A stretch of 6,819 nt of DNA from Pseudomonadales bacterium (GTDB taxonomy: Bacteria; Pseudomonadota; Gammaproteobacteria; Pseudomonadales; Azotimanducaceae), in contig SKXG01000077.1 in NCBI GenBank assembly GCA_007128525.1, positions 1-6,819 on the forward strand, read 5' to 3'. The notes beneath the pieces are model-generated. The model was not told where the DNA came from and made no database searches. It saw nothing but the letters and a program-made list of their open reading frames with translations. Positions 1-6,771 of this stretch are shown here, piece by piece (positions within the stretch are counted from its first letter, which is position 1; the number at the start of each line of letters is the position of its first letter). The translations under genes and the position numbers were made by a program.

Positions 1-319
1 CAGGTGAACCCTTGGCGCCCCATAGCAGATCTGTCATTGCTCGAAACCGTTCGAGCGGATCGGGCAGCTCGGAGAAACCAGCCTCGTATTTCGCACGCTG
101 AGCTTCGACGATGTGTGTTGCCACCGCCAGGATCAAATCCAACCGTGTCGGAAACTGCTGTAACAAGGCCCCACGGCTGACGCCAGCCCGCTCGGCCACC
201 AGCGTCGTCGTGGTTGCCTGGTAGCCCCATTCAGCCAGACTCTGTATGCAGGCGCCGATCACAAGTTCCTGCGTACGTGCCCGCCGCACCACGTGCGCCC
301 CACGCTTGCCTTGATTCAT
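1..319 (-). CDS. TetR/AcrR-family transcriptional regulator, N-terminal part (cut by window edge)
   Basis: Reading leftward from the ATG at 319, an open frame of 106 codons runs off the left edge, so the C-terminal ligand-binding part is missing. Residues about 13-62 form a TetR-type DNA-binding domain. A basic N-terminus is followed by a first helix, then the helix-turn-helix with TTTTLVAERAGVSRGALLQQ and the closing FPTRLDLI, a variant of the family's usual YxHFxxKxxL. Proteins of this family usually repress themselves or a neighbour and release DNA when a small ligand binds. The ligand here is unknown. A GGAGG at 325-329, five bases before the ATG, supports this start. An in-frame ATG at 331 would add four residues but has no properly spaced ribosome site. 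The gene diverges from the lipoprotein gene at 426, which is a possible target. The family call is firm; the target is a guess. Confidence 0.88.
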   Translation of the reverse strand, partial: MNQGKRGAHVVRRARTQELVIGACIQSLAEWGYQATTTTLVAERAGVSRGALLQQFPTRLDLILAVATHIVEAQRAKYEAGFSELPDPLERFRAMTDLLWGAKGSP

Positions 320-425
320 CCCAACCTCCATCCTTCGCCAAGCGGGCTTGGGCTGCCCGGCCCGCCATTGGTAATCTTTGCCATTGACCGGCCCACCTCG
401 AAGACCCAGCCTGGAACCGTAGCTT
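320..425. promoter_or_regulatory. Divergent intergenic region with a G+C-rich imperfect dyad (342-365)
   Basis: These 106 bases separate the leftward regulator from the rightward lipoprotein gene and must hold the promoters of both. The clearest structure is GCGGGC (342-347) facing GCCCGC (360-365), with a nested GGGC/GCCC (350-353, 355-358). The inner arms are offset by one base, so the palindrome is imperfect. Its place between a TetR gene and a divergent gene is where such regulators often bind, but it could equally be chance in G+C-rich DNA. No convincing sigma-70 -35/-10 pair was found on either strand. Before the ATG at 426 only a weak TGGAA is visible. Confidence 0.4.
325..329 (-). promoter_or_regulatory. 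Ribosome binding site of the TetR-family gene
   Basis: The leftward strand reads GGAGG five bases before the ATG at 319. It decides between that start and the in-frame ATG at 331, which this site could not serve. Confidence 0.7.
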
Positions 426-1505
426 ATGTACCAGTTTACCCGCACCACCACTTGGCTGCTGAGCCTGATGTTCGCCCTGTCCTGGCTGACAGCCTGCAGC
501 ACCCCGGACCAGGATTCTGATGCCGCCCAGCACAGCGTCAGCCAAATCTCCGGCGAGCTGACCTATCAACCCAGAATCGCACTGCCACCCCAGGCCGTCG
601 CCCGGATAAGGCTGATGGAAGCCGACACAGGCCTGCCATTGGTGGCACTTGAGATTCCACTACGTGGCAAGCAGGTGCCTGTACCCTTTCAATTCGACGT
701 CGACACCGCACTTATAGTTGACGAGCAGGAGTACGTCGTTATTGGCAGCATCCTGATCGGTGAACGTACGGCCTGGAGCACGCCAGTGATTGCCGTCGAA
801 CCCGGCCATGGTGATATCGACCTGGGCACACTGAACCTGGCCCAAAGCGACCGAGCCCCGGACACCGGCGAAGACCCCGGCGCTGACGACAACCACTTTC
901 GAGCTACCGGCAACGAACCCGGATGGCGCCTGGACATGAGCGGAGACAGCATAAGCCTGTCGCTGCAATATGGAGACACGGTTCTGGAGGGCGACAGGCC
1001 AGCCTCCGAAAAAACCGACGGTAGCAAACACTATGCGCTTGAGCTGAGCGGCAGATGGATTCAGATCGACATTCAGGATGCCTTGTGCCGGGACACCATG
1101 ACCGGCATGCCCCACCCCTACACAGTCGCTCTGCAGGTCGACGATGAACACCTGCAAGGTTGCGGTGGTGAGCCGTCAAGCCTGCTGCAGGGTGTGTGGC
1201 AGGTACGACAGATCGGTGAAGACGCACCGGTCGACGACAGCGCGCCAACCGTACAATTCGATGCCCATGGCAATGTTGCCGGCAATGCCGGCTGCAACGC
1301 TTACAGCGGCCGCTACCTGCTCAGCGGTGAAGGTCTCAGTATCGACGAGCTGATCTCAACCTTGATGGCCTGCGCCGATCCGCTTATGGCACAGGAACGC
1401 CAAGTGCTGGCCATCCTTGAGCAGACCTACCGCTTCGATATCAACGATGCAGGTCAACTGGTACTACACGACAACACTTCCCGCACACTGACTGCCGAGC
1501 AGTGA
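426..1505 (+). CDS. Three-domain envelope lipoprotein: YbaY-like, COG3650-like and META domains
   Basis: The product has 359 residues. The N-terminus is a lipoprotein signal: basic residue R6, a hydrophobic stretch 10-21, then the lipobox LTAC with the lipidated cysteine at C24. The residues after it are STPDQD, so an Asp+2 inner-membrane retention signal is absent and outer-membrane sorting is likely. Residues about 41-138 resemble the YbaY/YscW lipoprotein domain (ISGELTYQPRIALPP to DIDLGTLNL). Residues about 158-247 resemble the COG3650 domain, opening with FRATGNEPGW and holding paired cysteines C221 and C246. Residues about 255-358 are a META/HslJ domain with the hallmark GNAGCNAYSGRY (C290) and ISTLMACADP (C316). 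META proteins are linked to envelope stress or antibiotic tolerance in some bacteria; the role here is unknown. The symporter gene follows 7 bases after the stop, which suggests one transcript. Domain calls are by motif memory; META is the surest. Confidence 0.88.
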   Translation: MYQFTRTTTWLLSLMFALSWLTACSTPDQDSDAAQHSVSQISGELTYQPRIALPPQAVARIRLMEADTGLPLVALEIPLRGKQVPVPFQFDVDTALIVDEQEYVVIGSILIGERTAWSTPVIAVEPGHGDIDLGTLNLAQSDRAPDTGEDPGADDNHFRATGNEPGWRLDMSGDSISLSLQYGDTVLEGDRPASEKTDGSKHYALELSGRWIQIDIQDALCRDTMTGMPHPYTVALQVDDEHLQGCGGEPSSLLQGVWQVRQIGEDAPVDDSAPTVQFDAHGNVAGNAGCNAYSGRYLLSGEGLSIDELISTLMACADPLMAQERQVLAILEQTYRFDINDAGQLVLHDNTSRTLTAEQ

Positions 1506-1512
1506 TCACATC

Positions 1513-2943
1513 GTGTTGACCGCAGGCATTGAGTGGCTGAGCGCCTTTGCCGAGTTCATCTGGGGTGGCGAGTGGGGTGACCGGCGCCTGTTGCCCGTCG
1601 GCATCATCACCTTTGCACTGGTTGGCGCCGGACTCTACTTCATGGTGGGCCTGCGCTTTCGGCCGTTCCGGCGACTCGGCCCGGCGTTCGCTGCCCTCTG
1701 GCGCGGCCGGTACAGCCAGGAGGCTGGTGAGATCACACCCTGGCAAGCTGTGTCTACGGCACTGTCCGGGCAGGTCGGAACCGGCAATCTGGCAGGCGTT
1801 GCGACCGCACTGACGCTGGGCGGCCCAGGTGCCATATTCTGGATGTGGGTGACCGCCTTGATCGGCATGGCAACCGCATTTGCAGAAGGCTCTCTCGCCA
1901 TACGCTTTCGCGAAAAGCACCCGGATGACCAGTACCATGGCGGCCCCATGTATTACATCCGCAACGGCCTGGGTGCCTCCTGGCATTGGCTGGCCGTTCT
2001 CTTCTGCCTGGGCACGCTGATCTCCGCAATCGTTACTGGGAACATGATCCAGGCCAACTCCGCGGTGCAGTCGGTCGTTGAGGCTGGTAGCAGCCTGGGC
2101 GTGACCGTTCCTGGCTGGAGCGTAGGGCTTTTGCTCTCAGCCCTGGTATTCCTGGTGATCATCGGCGGCATCCGCGCCATCGGGGCCGTCGCAGGCAAAC
2201 TCGTGCCGTTCATGGCGCTGGCTTACGTACTCGCCGCCGCTGTCGTCCTGGCCGTGCATTACGCAGCGATCGGCGATGCCCTGCTGCTGATCATCCGTGC
2301 CGCATTCGGCCTGGAACAGGCCGTTGGCGGGATCGCGGGATACGGCGTACTCGCAGCCATTAGAGCCGGTGTTGCGCGTGGCCTGTTCTCCAATGAGGCC
2401 GGACAAGGTTCCGTACCTATTGCGCACGCAGCCGCACGCACCAACAACCCGGTCAGGCAGGGCGAAATCGCCATGGTCGGCGTGTTTATCGACACCATCA
2501 TCGTGTGCACGATGACGGCACTGGTCATCCTGATCGTGCCGGGACAGTTCCTGAGCATGGGTGGCACGGAGACCGTCACTTATGCCTGGCAGTCGACCGA
2601 CCTGCACGCCTCAGCCATCACCACGGCTGCATTCGCGCAGGGTATTCCCGGCGGACAGTGGATCGTGCTGGCAGCGCAACTGCTGTTCGCTTTTACTACT
2701 CTTATTGGGTGGGCCTACTATGCGGAACAGGCTATCGGCTATCTGTTCGGCGACCGTTCTGCTGTGCCGTTCCGTTATGTGTGGGTGGTTTTCGTCTTTC
2801 TCGGCACGCTGGTGCTTGATGTGACCGGCCTGTGGCTGCTGGGGGACCTGTCCAATGCAGCCATGCTGTTCCCCAACCTGATTGCCATCCTGGCGCTGTC
2901 CGGTGTCGTGTTCGCCATGGCAAAGGACTCGCGATATGCCTAG
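1513..2943 (+). CDS. Sodium:alanine/glycine symporter, AGCS family
   Basis: This 476-residue inner-membrane protein has about ten or eleven hydrophobic segments and should import alanine or glycine with Na+. Family hallmarks are clear: SGQVGTGNLAGVATAL (85-100), GGPGAIFWMW (103-112), GGPMYYI (143-149), GLFSNEAGQGSVPIAHAAA (290-308) and AYYAEQAIGYLFG (401-413). The first and fourth are in the regions that bind substrate and sodium in characterised members. Length is normal for the family. The start is a GTG seven bases after the lipoprotein stop, with no good Shine-Dalgarno (only a GAG within the preceding gene's end). Translation may therefore depend on coupling to the upstream gene; the next codon, TTG, is also possible. 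Which amino acid is carried cannot be told from sequence. The gene converges with the metal-permease gene, 14 bases between stop codons. Confidence 0.95.
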   Translation: MLTAGIEWLSAFAEFIWGGEWGDRRLLPVGIITFALVGAGLYFMVGLRFRPFRRLGPAFAALWRGRYSQEAGEITPWQAVSTALSGQVGTGNLAGVATALTLGGPGAIFWMWVTALIGMATAFAEGSLAIRFREKHPDDQYHGGPMYYIRNGLGASWHWLAVLFCLGTLISAIVTGNMIQANSAVQSVVEAGSSLGVTVPGWSVGLLLSALVFLVIIGGIRAIGAVAGKLVPFMALAYVLAAAVVLAVHYAAIGDALLLIIRAAFGLEQAVGGIAGYGVLAAIRAGVARGLFSNEAGQGSVPIAHAAARTNNPVRQGEIAMVGVFIDTIIVCTMTALVILIVPGQFLSMGGTETVTYAWQSTDLHASAITTAAFAQGIPGGQWIVLAAQLLFAFTTLIGWAYYAEQAIGYLFGDRSAVPFRYVWVVFVFLGTLVLDVTGLWLLGDLSNAAMLFPNLIAILALSGVVFAMAKDSRYA

Positions 2944-2960
2944 GGTACAGAGGCACCCTA
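2941..2960. terminator. Short inverted repeat spanning the stop codons of two convergent genes
   Basis: TAGGGT (2941-2946) and ACCCTA (2955-2960) form a perfect 6-bp stem with an 8-base loop. The left arm begins with the symporter's TAG stop; the right arm ends with the permease's TAG stop read on the other strand. It sits where a bidirectional terminator would be useful. No T-run follows on either strand and the stem is short, so intrinsic termination is doubtful. There is no other intergenic room here, so termination may be Rho-dependent or lie inside the opposing genes. Confidence 0.3.
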
Positions 2961-3734
2961 GCGCAGATAACCCAGCAGTCGCAGTGGCGCGAGCGCTGCC
3001 AGCACGAGCACCAACACCGGGCCAAAGGGCTGATCCAGCTGCATGGCCAGCACGAAGCTGAGCAGATAGGCAGCAACGCCGATCAACACACTGCAATAAA
3101 CTGCGCTGCGCCAGCCATGACAGAGTACAAACGCGATCCAGGGCGGGACAAAGAACATGGCAAAAGCCGGCACAGCGCCCATGGCAACAGTGCCCAGTAC
3201 CGCAGCGCCAACGACCAGCGCGCCATACAACAGGCGGTGCGGCCAGACCGGTATTCGGTTGCCTTGATAATAGTCCGGAAAGAATCGACTGATCATCAGC
3301 CGGCGAGACAGCCACGGCAGGCTCAGCAACAGAATGCCCAGCAACAACACAGCACCCGCCAGATGCCAGATGCTGCTGAAGTAGAGCTGACCGCGCAGCA
3401 GACTTTCGGTGACGACCGAACCTTGGCGTGTGTTGGCCGCCAGCACCAGTGCTGCAGCCCAGCCGAACAGAATGGTCCAGGCATAGTGATTGTTGCTGAT
3501 CGTCCGGATCAAGCCAAGAACCAGCGCCGTTGTGCCGGCAGCCAGTACCCCCGTCAGCACGACAGGCAGGCCAAGTGGCAAGCCCAGCACACCGCCAGCA
3601 GCCGCCACATGGGACAGCGCAAAGGCTGCCAGCCATTCATCGCGCAGGCGCAGATAGGCGCCCAGCAGTGCCAGCGCCATGGCGAGCACCAGTCCCGTGA
3701 GCAACGGCACCCGGAACAGCGGGTCAAACAGCAT
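2958..3734 (-). CDS. Metal (probably zinc) ABC transporter permease, ZnuB/MntB family
   Basis: This integral membrane subunit should form the inner-membrane channel with the ATPase encoded just upstream. It has seven to nine hydrophobic segments and family landmarks: ALSHVAAAGGVLG (39-51, the usual LxHAxLPGxxLG region), TESLLRGQLYFSS (109-121), AMGAVPAFAMFFVPPWIAF (184-202, the conserved late segment with its PP) and DQPFGPVLVLVLAAL (234-248, the usual PxGPxIVL region). The chosen ATG at 3734 overlaps the ATPase stop as TGATG, a typical coupled start giving 258 residues and a first helix set as in relatives. In-frame ATGs at 3746 and 3773 would give 262 and 271 residues with a larger overlap; neither has a clear ribosome site. 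The metal cannot be assigned from the permease alone; the operon and operator point to zinc. Confidence 0.9.
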   Translation of the reverse strand: MLFDPLFRVPLLTGLVLAMALALLGAYLRLRDEWLAAFALSHVAAAGGVLGLPLGLPVVLTGVLAAGTTALVLGLIRTISNNHYAWTILFGWAAALVLAANTRQGSVVTESLLRGQLYFSSIWHLAGAVLLLGILLLSLPWLSRRLMISRFFPDYYQGNRIPVWPHRLLYGALVVGAAVLGTVAMGAVPAFAMFFVPPWIAFVLCHGWRSAVYCSVLIGVAAYLLSFVLAMQLDQPFGPVLVLVLAALAPLRLLGYLR

Positions 3735-4309
3735 CAGGCCATCCATGGCTGAACATCCAGTCGTCGATGACAATGCGCTTCCAGAAAGGCCTGCTCATGG
3801 CTGACCAAAATCACCGCCCTGTGAGAAGGCAGGGCGCTGATAAGTTGCCCCAATACCTCAATCGCGTCGCCATCGAGGTTGTTGGTGGGTTCGTCGAGCA
3901 GCACCAGGTCAGCGCCACTGTTCAAACAGGCGAATGCTTGCAGAAACTGGTACTGCCCGCCGCTCATTCGCGCGATCGGCCGGTCCAGCAGCGGCCGAAT
4001 CAATGCCGGCGGATCGGACTCTGCACCCAACAGTGACAGCACCTCACGTCCCATCAGCGGCAGCTCGGGCGGGCGCTCCGGTCGCTGCTGATGGTGCACG
4101 ATGCTGAGATGTGGGCGCCGTTCGATGCGGCCATCAAATACACGTGCCGTCCCGGTCAGCGCGCGCAGCAGCGTTGACTTGCCGGCGCCATTGGAACCAC
4201 CAAGGCCAAGCACTTCGCCTGCCTGAACGGAAACAGAAACGGGGCCGACTACGGGCCCCGTGTATCCTGCGACCAGACCATCGAGCCTGATCAATACTGT
4301 TGGCGGCAT
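3734..4309 (-). CDS. Short metal ABC transporter ATP-binding protein, ZnuC-like
   Basis: The 191-residue product holds the full ABC core: Walker A GSNGAGKST (38-46, K44), a Q-loop region around HHQQ (72-75), signature MSGGQ (115-119), Walker B LVLLDE (135-140, catalytic E140), D-loop NNLDG and switch H171 in SHE. It should power metal import with the permease whose start overlaps its stop. It is shorter than the usual 220-260 residues of ZnuC-type subunits: the stretch between Walker A and signature is compact and there is little after the H-loop. All motifs are intact, so it is a trimmed enzyme and not a fragment. The ATG at 4309 lies 14 bases past the binding-protein stop. The GGAGG overlapping that stop is 17 bases away, rather far. 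A CTG at 4318, in frame and 8 bases from GGAGG, is a possible rarer start. Confidence 0.92.
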   Translation of the reverse strand: MPPTVLIRLDGLVAGYTGPVVGPVSVSVQAGEVLGLGGSNGAGKSTLLRALTGTARVFDGRIERRPHLSIVHHQQRPERPPELPLMGREVLSLLGAESDPPALIRPLLDRPIARMSGGQYQFLQAFACLNSGADLVLLDEPTNNLDGDAIEVLGQLISALPSHRAVILVSHEQAFLEAHCHRRLDVQPWMA

Positions 4310-4323
4310 CGAACTCAGCGCTG

Positions 4324-5214
4324 TTACCTCCGCAGTGCGTCCACCCAGCGCCCTACCATGGCAAAGTAGTCGTCGGCATCACCATCGACATCAACCTGCG
4401 ATGGCAGCTTATGCGCAGACCACCCCAGCTCGCGTGCGACGAAGTCCGGCCCCTGGGAGGGTTGAAAGTCAGCGTACAGGATAACACCGTCGGTGCCGCG
4501 CAGCGCCCCCACCAGGTCGCGCAAGTGGCTTGCAGTCGGTGGGATACCCGGCAACGGCTCGATGTATCCCAGAATTTCAACCCCCAGCAGCTCCGCCAGG
4601 TAATCCACATCTTTGTGGTAGTACACCACACCAGGCGTATCCTGCGCGTCTTCCTGCCAACGCGAGACATGCGCCGCAGCCTGCTCGGCAAAGGCCTCGG
4701 CATTGGCGCGGAAACTGTCGGCACCGTCAGGGTGAATGTCAGCCAAACGCTCGGCGAGGGCTTTGCCCACTTCCGCCATCCGCTCCGGGTCAAAATAGAA
4801 GTGCGGATTACCGGCGACATGGACATCTCCCCTCGCCCGATCCGCAGCGCCGCCAACCTGGATCAAGTCGGTGTGATTGGCGCCTTCAAAATAGCCGGAC
4901 CGGCCTGTCTGTACGCGTGGATTGTGCGCGCCTTGCAGCGCTGCCGGCAGCCAGCCCACTTCCAGTTCGGCACCAACAGCAACCACCAGGTCAGCGCGGC
5001 GCAGCGCAGCCATCATGGAGGGCCGGGCTTCCAGATAGTGGGCGTCACGGTCTGCCGGTGCGAGCACTGTGACCGTCACATCATCACCACCAATGGTTCG
5101 CACCAACATGCCCATATTCGGAACCGTCGCGACGACCCGCACCTCGGCAACGGCGGGTGCAGCCAGCGCAACTGGAAACAGCAGCACCAGCAGCGCTTTA
5201 ATCAGAACTCTCAT
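4324..5214 (-). CDS. Periplasmic metal-binding protein of an ABC importer (TroA/ZnuA superfamily)
   Basis: This 296-residue protein should capture a divalent metal in the periplasm and hand it to the permease. Residues 1-23 are a Sec signal peptide (hydrophobic core, cleavage after AVA), and the mature part opens with EVRVVATVPNMG as in the family. Likely metal ligands are H59 in DAHYLEARPS, H138 in GNPHFYFDP, H200 in YYHKD, and an acidic residue near D275-D277 by analogy with ZnuA. The downstream EPLPGIPPTASHL (219-231) matches the family's EPxPGxxPSxxxL. The long His/Asp-rich loop between the first two ligands of ZnuA proper is absent; that stretch holds only scattered histidines. A GGAGG at 5221-5225, six bases before the ATG, supports the start. 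The gene lies 29 bases after the barrel gene and 14 before the ATPase gene. Zinc is inferred from the operon; manganese or iron cannot be excluded. Confidence 0.93.
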   Translation of the reverse strand: MRVLIKALLVLLFPVALAAPAVAEVRVVATVPNMGMLVRTIGGDDVTVTVLAPADRDAHYLEARPSMMAALRRADLVVAVGAELEVGWLPAALQGAHNPRVQTGRSGYFEGANHTDLIQVGGAADRARGDVHVAGNPHFYFDPERMAEVGKALAERLADIHPDGADSFRANAEAFAEQAAAHVSRWQEDAQDTPGVVYYHKDVDYLAELLGVEILGYIEPLPGIPPTASHLRDLVGALRGTDGVILYADFQPSQGPDFVARELGWSAHKLPSQVDVDGDADDYFAMVGRWVDALRR

Positions 5215-5220
5215 ACTTCA

Positions 5221-5225
5221 CCTCC
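5221..5225 (-). promoter_or_regulatory. Ribosome binding site of the metal-binding protein gene
   Basis: GGAGG on the leftward strand, six bases before the ATG at 5214. It fills much of the 29-base gap after the barrel gene and fixes the start. Confidence 0.7.
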
Positions 5226-5243
5226 GCGGCCAGAAAACGAATC

Positions 5244-6713
5244 TTAGAATGCGTGGGCACCATGCACACCCAGACTCATATTGAACTGCAACATCAGCTG
5301 CCAGACGCCACCATGGCTGTGGCCATGATCATCGATATCAACATAGCTGACCTGCGCGCGCAGACGCGAGAATTCTGTTGGCGCATAAGTCATCTGCGTG
5401 CTGTACCGCCAGGACGTGTCTTCATCGTGACGCATCCCACGCCGACCCTGGCCATCAGTGCCGGTATCATAGGCACGGTTGGTGGTCAGCCCAGCCGCAT
5501 CAACACGCAGACCCGCATTCCAGCGCGGCGCAAAGCCGTAAACAGCTTGTGCATACATCGCATCCTGAATCCACTTCTGATCACGCTGATCAGGATCCAG
5601 CACTGGCCCGGTCAGAGCAAGGGTTGAAAAGTCCGTGAACTGACGGCTCTGATATTCGACGTCGAGTTCCCGGTAGACGTACTCAGCCTGGAACACGAAA
5701 TTTCCGTGGCCCATCAGACCGCCACTGCCATACTTGTAAACGACGTCGAAACCGCCAAAGCTGCCGTCACCATCCCAGGTCTCCAGACGGCCAGACGAAT
5801 GCGCTTCTTCATTTTGCCAGGCTCTGGAGTGACCACCAAAGGCGCCAAGCTGCATGGCGTGATCAAAACCCAAATCCGGCGCCCATTTGACAAAACCAGT
5901 GAAGAGCCTTGGGCCAGTGGTCTCACTAAAGCCCTTGTCTGCCCGCCAACGATTACGGACTGGTGCGTTATCACCATCTGGAAGCACGGTGACTATCTGA
6001 TGATCGCTGTTGCCCAGGTACGCCGCAATCCCTTCACTGCGGCCTTCCAGAACCTCAACACCAAAACGCGTGTAGCTTTCAAACGGCGCCAGCCAGGACA
6101 GCTGCACACCCACTTCACTGAGACCTTCTTCGCCAAACATCAACTCGCGCATCCAGGGCTGATCGACAAAGAACCAGTCGTGAAGGTGTTGGCGGTTGAT
6201 GTAGCCGACGTCGCTCAGAAACTTACCAGCCTTTACTTGCAATCCGGCCGGCAGTGCACGGGTGGTGATAAACGCTTCTTCAAGCTCAATCGAGGACTCG
6301 CTGACCGCAGCCATCACTATCATGTCGAAGTAGGGATCAACCGTGCCAGTGAAGGTGATCTCAGCCTCGCGAAGACTCAACCCTTCTCCAATACCATGGC
6401 CATGCCCCCCATGCCCGTGCCCGCCGTGGCCGAAGTCGAAACCGGCCGGTTCATCCACTTCGCCACTGAACTTGGCGTAGGTGGCATCAAGGATGACCGA
6501 AATGGCGGGATTGAATGCCGTACCGGAGGTCACCGGTGCATCGCCACCGAGCTGCAAACCGCGTTGCCGTGCAGGCACCGGATCCAGCGGGTCAGTTTGT
6601 GGTCCTGTACCGGCAGGCTGACCGGCCGCAGGCGCTTGCTGCGGCGCATCCTGCGCCAGTGCAGTATTGCCGATCAGCGCAACGGCAATGGCCATCAGCA
6701 GAAATCTGGTCAT
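5244..6713 (-). CDS. Histidine-rich outer-membrane beta-barrel protein, putative zinc-uptake porin
   Basis: The 489-residue product has a Sec signal peptide (1-20, cleavage after ALA) and a Pro/Gln/Ala-rich low-complexity linker (about 21-50). Alternating amphipathic strands then run to the end, closing with WQLMLQFNMSL and a C-terminal phenylalanine, the usual signal for barrel assembly. Histidine clusters stand out: five in HGGHGHGGHGH (96-106), HGHSH at 463-467, and H484 and H487 by the C-terminus. No TonB box or plug domain was recognised, so it looks porin-like (GLSLREAEITFTGTVDPYFD and ALPAGLQVKAGKF recall the phosphate-selective and related porins) and unlike a TonB receptor such as ZnuD. 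It heads the operon with the metal ABC importer, which suggests it binds or conducts zinc across the outer membrane; that role is inference. AGGAG at 6722-6726, eight bases from the ATG, supports the start. No close named relative can be given. Confidence 0.85.
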   Translation of the reverse strand: MTRFLLMAIAVALIGNTALAQDAPQQAPAAGQPAGTGPQTDPLDPVPARQRGLQLGGDAPVTSGTAFNPAISVILDATYAKFSGEVDEPAGFDFGHGGHGHGGHGHGIGEGLSLREAEITFTGTVDPYFDMIVMAAVSESSIELEEAFITTRALPAGLQVKAGKFLSDVGYINRQHLHDWFFVDQPWMRELMFGEEGLSEVGVQLSWLAPFESYTRFGVEVLEGRSEGIAAYLGNSDHQIVTVLPDGDNAPVRNRWRADKGFSETTGPRLFTGFVKWAPDLGFDHAMQLGAFGGHSRAWQNEEAHSSGRLETWDGDGSFGGFDVVYKYGSGGLMGHGNFVFQAEYVYRELDVEYQSRQFTDFSTLALTGPVLDPDQRDQKWIQDAMYAQAVYGFAPRWNAGLRVDAAGLTTNRAYDTGTDGQGRRGMRHDEDTSWRYSTQMTYAPTEFSRLRAQVSYVDIDDHGHSHGGVWQLMLQFNMSLGVHGAHAF

Positions 6714-6721
6714 GCTGTGAA

Positions 6722-6726
6722 CTCCT
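6722..6726 (-). promoter_or_regulatory. Ribosome binding site of the barrel gene
   Basis: AGGAG on the leftward strand, eight bases before the ATG at 6713. Confidence 0.65.
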
Positions 6727-6771
6727 GGATGTCAAAACAATGGACGAGACCGTCAGTCGGCGACGGCGATC

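Noticed and set aside
660..1157. Leftward open frames inside the lipoprotein gene (also 689-1027 and 904-1248)
   Set aside because: All lie opposite recognised lipoprotein domains and show no coding features of their own.
2611..3636. A 341-codon leftward open frame across the symporter end and the permease gene
   Set aside because: It overlaps two well-supported genes in other frames, has a Cys/Trp/Gly-rich composition with no family motif, and no ribosome site.
2832..3752. A 306-codon rightward open frame opposite the permease gene
   Set aside because: Gln/His/Arg-rich product without any hydrophobic or domain pattern; it is the complement of Leu/Ala-rich membrane segments of the permease.
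4300..5247. A 315-codon rightward open frame opposite the metal-binding protein gene
   Set aside because: Antisense to a clear TroA/ZnuA-type gene; no signal, domain or ribosome site, and rich in His, Arg and Gln as typical of shadow frames.
6393..6428. The His/Gly-rich DNA segment considered as a tandem repeat or CRISPR-like element
   Set aside because: It is a short in-frame run of His and Gly codons with mixed codon choice and no spacer structure; it is best read as protein low complexity.
5244..6713. The barrel considered as a TonB-dependent zinc receptor (ZnuD-like)
   Set aside because: At 489 residues it is too short for a receptor with a plug, and no plug or TonB-box motif was found after the signal peptide.
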